Shown: one piece after another, positions 6,712 through 7,913 of the stretch
Layout: every line of letters begins with the position of its first letter
How positions within the stretch are numbered: the first letter of the stretch is position 1
Assembly (NCBI GenBank): GCA_903918555.1
Contig: CAIXEV010000704.1
Coordinates: forward strand, 1-7,913
Reading direction: 5' to 3'
From: an uncultured bacterium
Lineage (GTDB): Bacteria > Planctomycetota > Phycisphaerae > Phycisphaerales > SM1A02
DNA: 7,913 nucleotides
Notes under the pieces: generated by a model
What the model was told of the DNA's origin: nothing
The model's database searches: none
What the model saw: only the letters and a program-made list of their open reading frames with translations
Program-made: the position numbers and the translations under genes

Positions 6712-6814
6712 ACCTCCGCGCGTCCTTCGACCGATGAGGGCGGGACGGGCGGAGCCCGATCGATTCGCGCGGCACGACAGTCGTCGTCGCGCGACACTGG
6801 CACGGAGGCCTTGA
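6712..6814 (+). other. Intergenic region between lnt and the lipoprotein gene
   Basis: This 103-base gap holds two possible hairpins. The first (6746-6758) is CGGGC, loop GGA, GCCCG. The second (6766-6793) has CGCGCG at 6766-6771 pairing with CGCGCG at 6788-6793, and an inner ACG/CGT pair around a 5-base loop. Neither is followed by a T-run. A G-rich stretch at 6738-6752 has three GGG runs and a GG. No convincing -10 or -35 box is seen, so it is unclear whether the next gene has its own promoter or is read through from lnt. A ribosome binding site ends the region. Confidence 0.4.
6804..6808 (+). promoter_or_regulatory. Strong ribosome binding site of the HEAT lipoprotein gene
   Basis: GGAGG lies 6 bases before the ATG at 6815. 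It is the best Shine-Dalgarno match in the window and decides the start of this gene, which begins directly with the lipoprotein signal peptide. The other genes here lack such a site, except the thioredoxin-like gene with its shorter GGAG. Confidence 0.75.
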
Positions 6815-7913
6815 ATGGTGTTTCACGCGCAGATCTCGTCGTTCCGGGTTGGTCCGTTCGCGCAAGCCGCGTGCGCGCTGCTGGGCGCTTCGCTCGCCGC
6901 AGGCTGCATGCAGAATGTCGACCCAAGCGCAGCGCGCGCTGCGTTCAGCTCGAAGAATCGCTCGCTCCCGCAGAACGGCGCGAACCCCTCGACTGCGAGC
7001 GGGGCGACCTTGAACGCGGCCGCGGGTTCGTCCGCCTCTTCTGCCTCTTCCGCCTCGCCCGACGAACTCTCAACCCCGCCGGCCGGGCTCCTCGCCGCGG
7101 GTCAGCCGCCGGTGCTGCACGAGCCTGTCCTCTCCGAGTCGGAGCTCCCGCGCCGCGAGGCCGTGGCGACCGAAGCCGAGCGCTCGGGCGCGGCTTCGAT
7201 CCTCCGCGCCGCATCGCGGAGCAACTGGGCCGCGCTGCGCGCGAACGCGATCGAGGCGTCGAAGTCGAGCAAGCCGCTCCTCGCCGAGCTTGCGCCGCGC
7301 GGGCTCGTCGACGAGAACCGCGGCGTCCGCTTCGTCGCCTGCATGGCGATCGGCGAGTCGCGCGACCGCGACCTCGGCGTGCTGGTGCAGCCGCTGGTGC
7401 AGGACGAAAGCGCATCGGTGCGCGCAGCCGCGATGCTCGCGCTCTCGCGCTGCGGCCACACCGTCGACCTGACGCCCATCGCCGCGATGCTCGCCGACAA
7501 CGAGCCGGAGGTCCGCGCGAACGCCTACCTCGTGCTCGGCGAACTCGGCAACAGGTCCGCCGTGCCGCTCATCCGCGACTCGATCGGCCGCGGCATGAAG
7601 CTCGTGAATCCGATCCGCGCGCGGCTCGTCGATCTCACCGCTGCGGAAGCGCTCGTGAAGCTCGGCGACGATCGCGAGATCGAACCGCTGCGCGCCGCGC
7701 TCTTCGCGCCGCCGGAGCAGGCCGAGCTGACGCTTGTCGCCTGCGATGCGATTGGCCGGCTCCGTGACGAGGTGTCGCGGCCGATGCTCGAGCGCCTGCT
7801 GTCGGTGTCGGGCGACGGGCGCCGCTCGCCCGAGATCCGCATCGCCGCCGCGCGCGCCCTGATGCGCATCGGCGACGCGACCCCGGCCGCGCTCTCGATC
7901 GCCCGCGAGTACC
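6815..7913 (+). CDS. Predicted lipoprotein with HEAT repeats (3' end cut by window edge)
   Basis: No specific gene is recognised. The frame is open for 366 codons from the ATG to the window end. Residues 1-30 look like a lipoprotein signal peptide with Arg11, a hydrophobic stretch (15-29) and a lipobox ending LAAGC with Cys31 as the lipidated residue; Ala at -3 is less common than Leu. Residues about 38-125 form a Ser/Ala/Pro-rich, probably flexible tether. From about 138 on, paired helices repeat every 30-35 residues in HEAT style: SASVRAAAMLALSRCG (199-214), EPEVRANAYLVLGELGN (230-246), LTAAEALVKLGDD (274-286), ELTLVACDAIGRLRDE (304-319) and PEIRIAAARALMRIGD (339-354). Such repeats make a curved protein-binding surface; partner and function are unknown. 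It would be anchored to a membrane after Lgt, Lsp and possibly Lnt processing, and Lnt is encoded just upstream. Confidence 0.85.
   Translation, partial: MVFHAQISSFRVGPFAQAACALLGASLAAGCMQNVDPSAARAAFSSKNRSLPQNGANPSTASGATLNAAAGSSASSASSASPDELSTPPAGLLAAGQPPVLHEPVLSESELPRREAVATEAERSGAASILRAASRSNWAALRANAIEASKSSKPLLAELAPRGLVDENRGVRFVACMAIGESRDRDLGVLVQPLVQDESASVRAAAMLALSRCGHTVDLTPIAAMLADNEPEVRANAYLVLGELGNRSAVPLIRDSIGRGMKLVNPIRARLVDLTAAEALVKLGDDREIEPLRAALFAPPEQAELTLVACDAIGRLRDEVSRPMLERLLSVSGDGRRSPEIRIAAARALMRIGDATPAALSIAREY
7028..7057. repeat. Ser/Ala codon repeat in the lipoprotein tether
   Basis: Near-identical 9-base units (GCC TCT TCT, GCC TCT TCC, then GCC TCG) encode residues 72-81, reading SSASSASSAS. 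This low-complexity DNA sits in the flexible linker after the lipidated cysteine, where length changes in frame should be tolerated. Confidence 0.7.

Noticed and set aside
6811..7767. Plus-strand open frame of about 318 codons in another frame over the lipoprotein gene
   Set aside because: Its product is Arg/Ala-rich with no domain, while the overlapping frame from 6815 has a signal peptide, lipobox, HEAT repeats and a strong ribosome binding site.

Overview
This is a GC-rich chromosomal window (roughly two thirds G+C by eye) with dense housekeeping genes and one surface-type protein. Two of the six protein genes run off the window edges. An apolipoprotein N-acyltransferase and a lipoprotein signal peptide point to a bacterium with a Gram-negative (diderm) envelope. 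The high GC, weak or absent Shine-Dalgarno sites on several genes, a HEAT-repeat lipoprotein and a cysteine-less thioredoxin-fold/TPR exported protein together suggest Planctomycetota, perhaps a Phycisphaerae-like lineage. That placement is inference from general character, not a database match; Myxococcota or Gemmatimonadota cannot be excluded.

Layout: on the minus strand, reading leftwards from about 2175, come pgk (phosphoglycerate kinase) and then, 6 bases after its stop, miaA (tRNA dimethylallyltransferase), which leaves the window at base 1 with only its extreme C-terminus missing. A short divergent intergenic region (2176-2265) carries plausible promoters for both directions. On the plus strand follow an exported thioredoxin-fold/TPR protein (2266-3435), rpe (ribulose-phosphate 3-epimerase), accD (acetyl-CoA carboxylase carboxyltransferase beta subunit) and lnt (apolipoprotein N-acyltransferase). 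rpe, accD and lnt overlap end to start and look translationally coupled. After a 103-base gap with two hairpins comes a predicted lipoprotein with a Ser/Ala tether and HEAT repeats, with a strong ribosome binding site; it leaves the window at base 7913.

How they fit together: pgk and rpe belong to central carbon metabolism (glycolysis/gluconeogenesis and the pentose phosphate pathway), accD to the first step of fatty acid synthesis, and lnt to the last step of lipoprotein maturation, which uses phospholipid acyl chains. The lipoprotein after lnt is a possible substrate of Lnt. miaA modifies tRNA and is in a simple two-gene arrangement with pgk. I see no rRNA, tRNA, CRISPR array, insertion sequence, phage gene or defence system. 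I did not find an undescribed system here; the points most worth a second look are the probable leaderless pgk promoter, a 12-base tandem repeat that builds the pgk C-terminus, the redox-dead thioredoxin-like protein and the tethered HEAT lipoprotein beside lnt.
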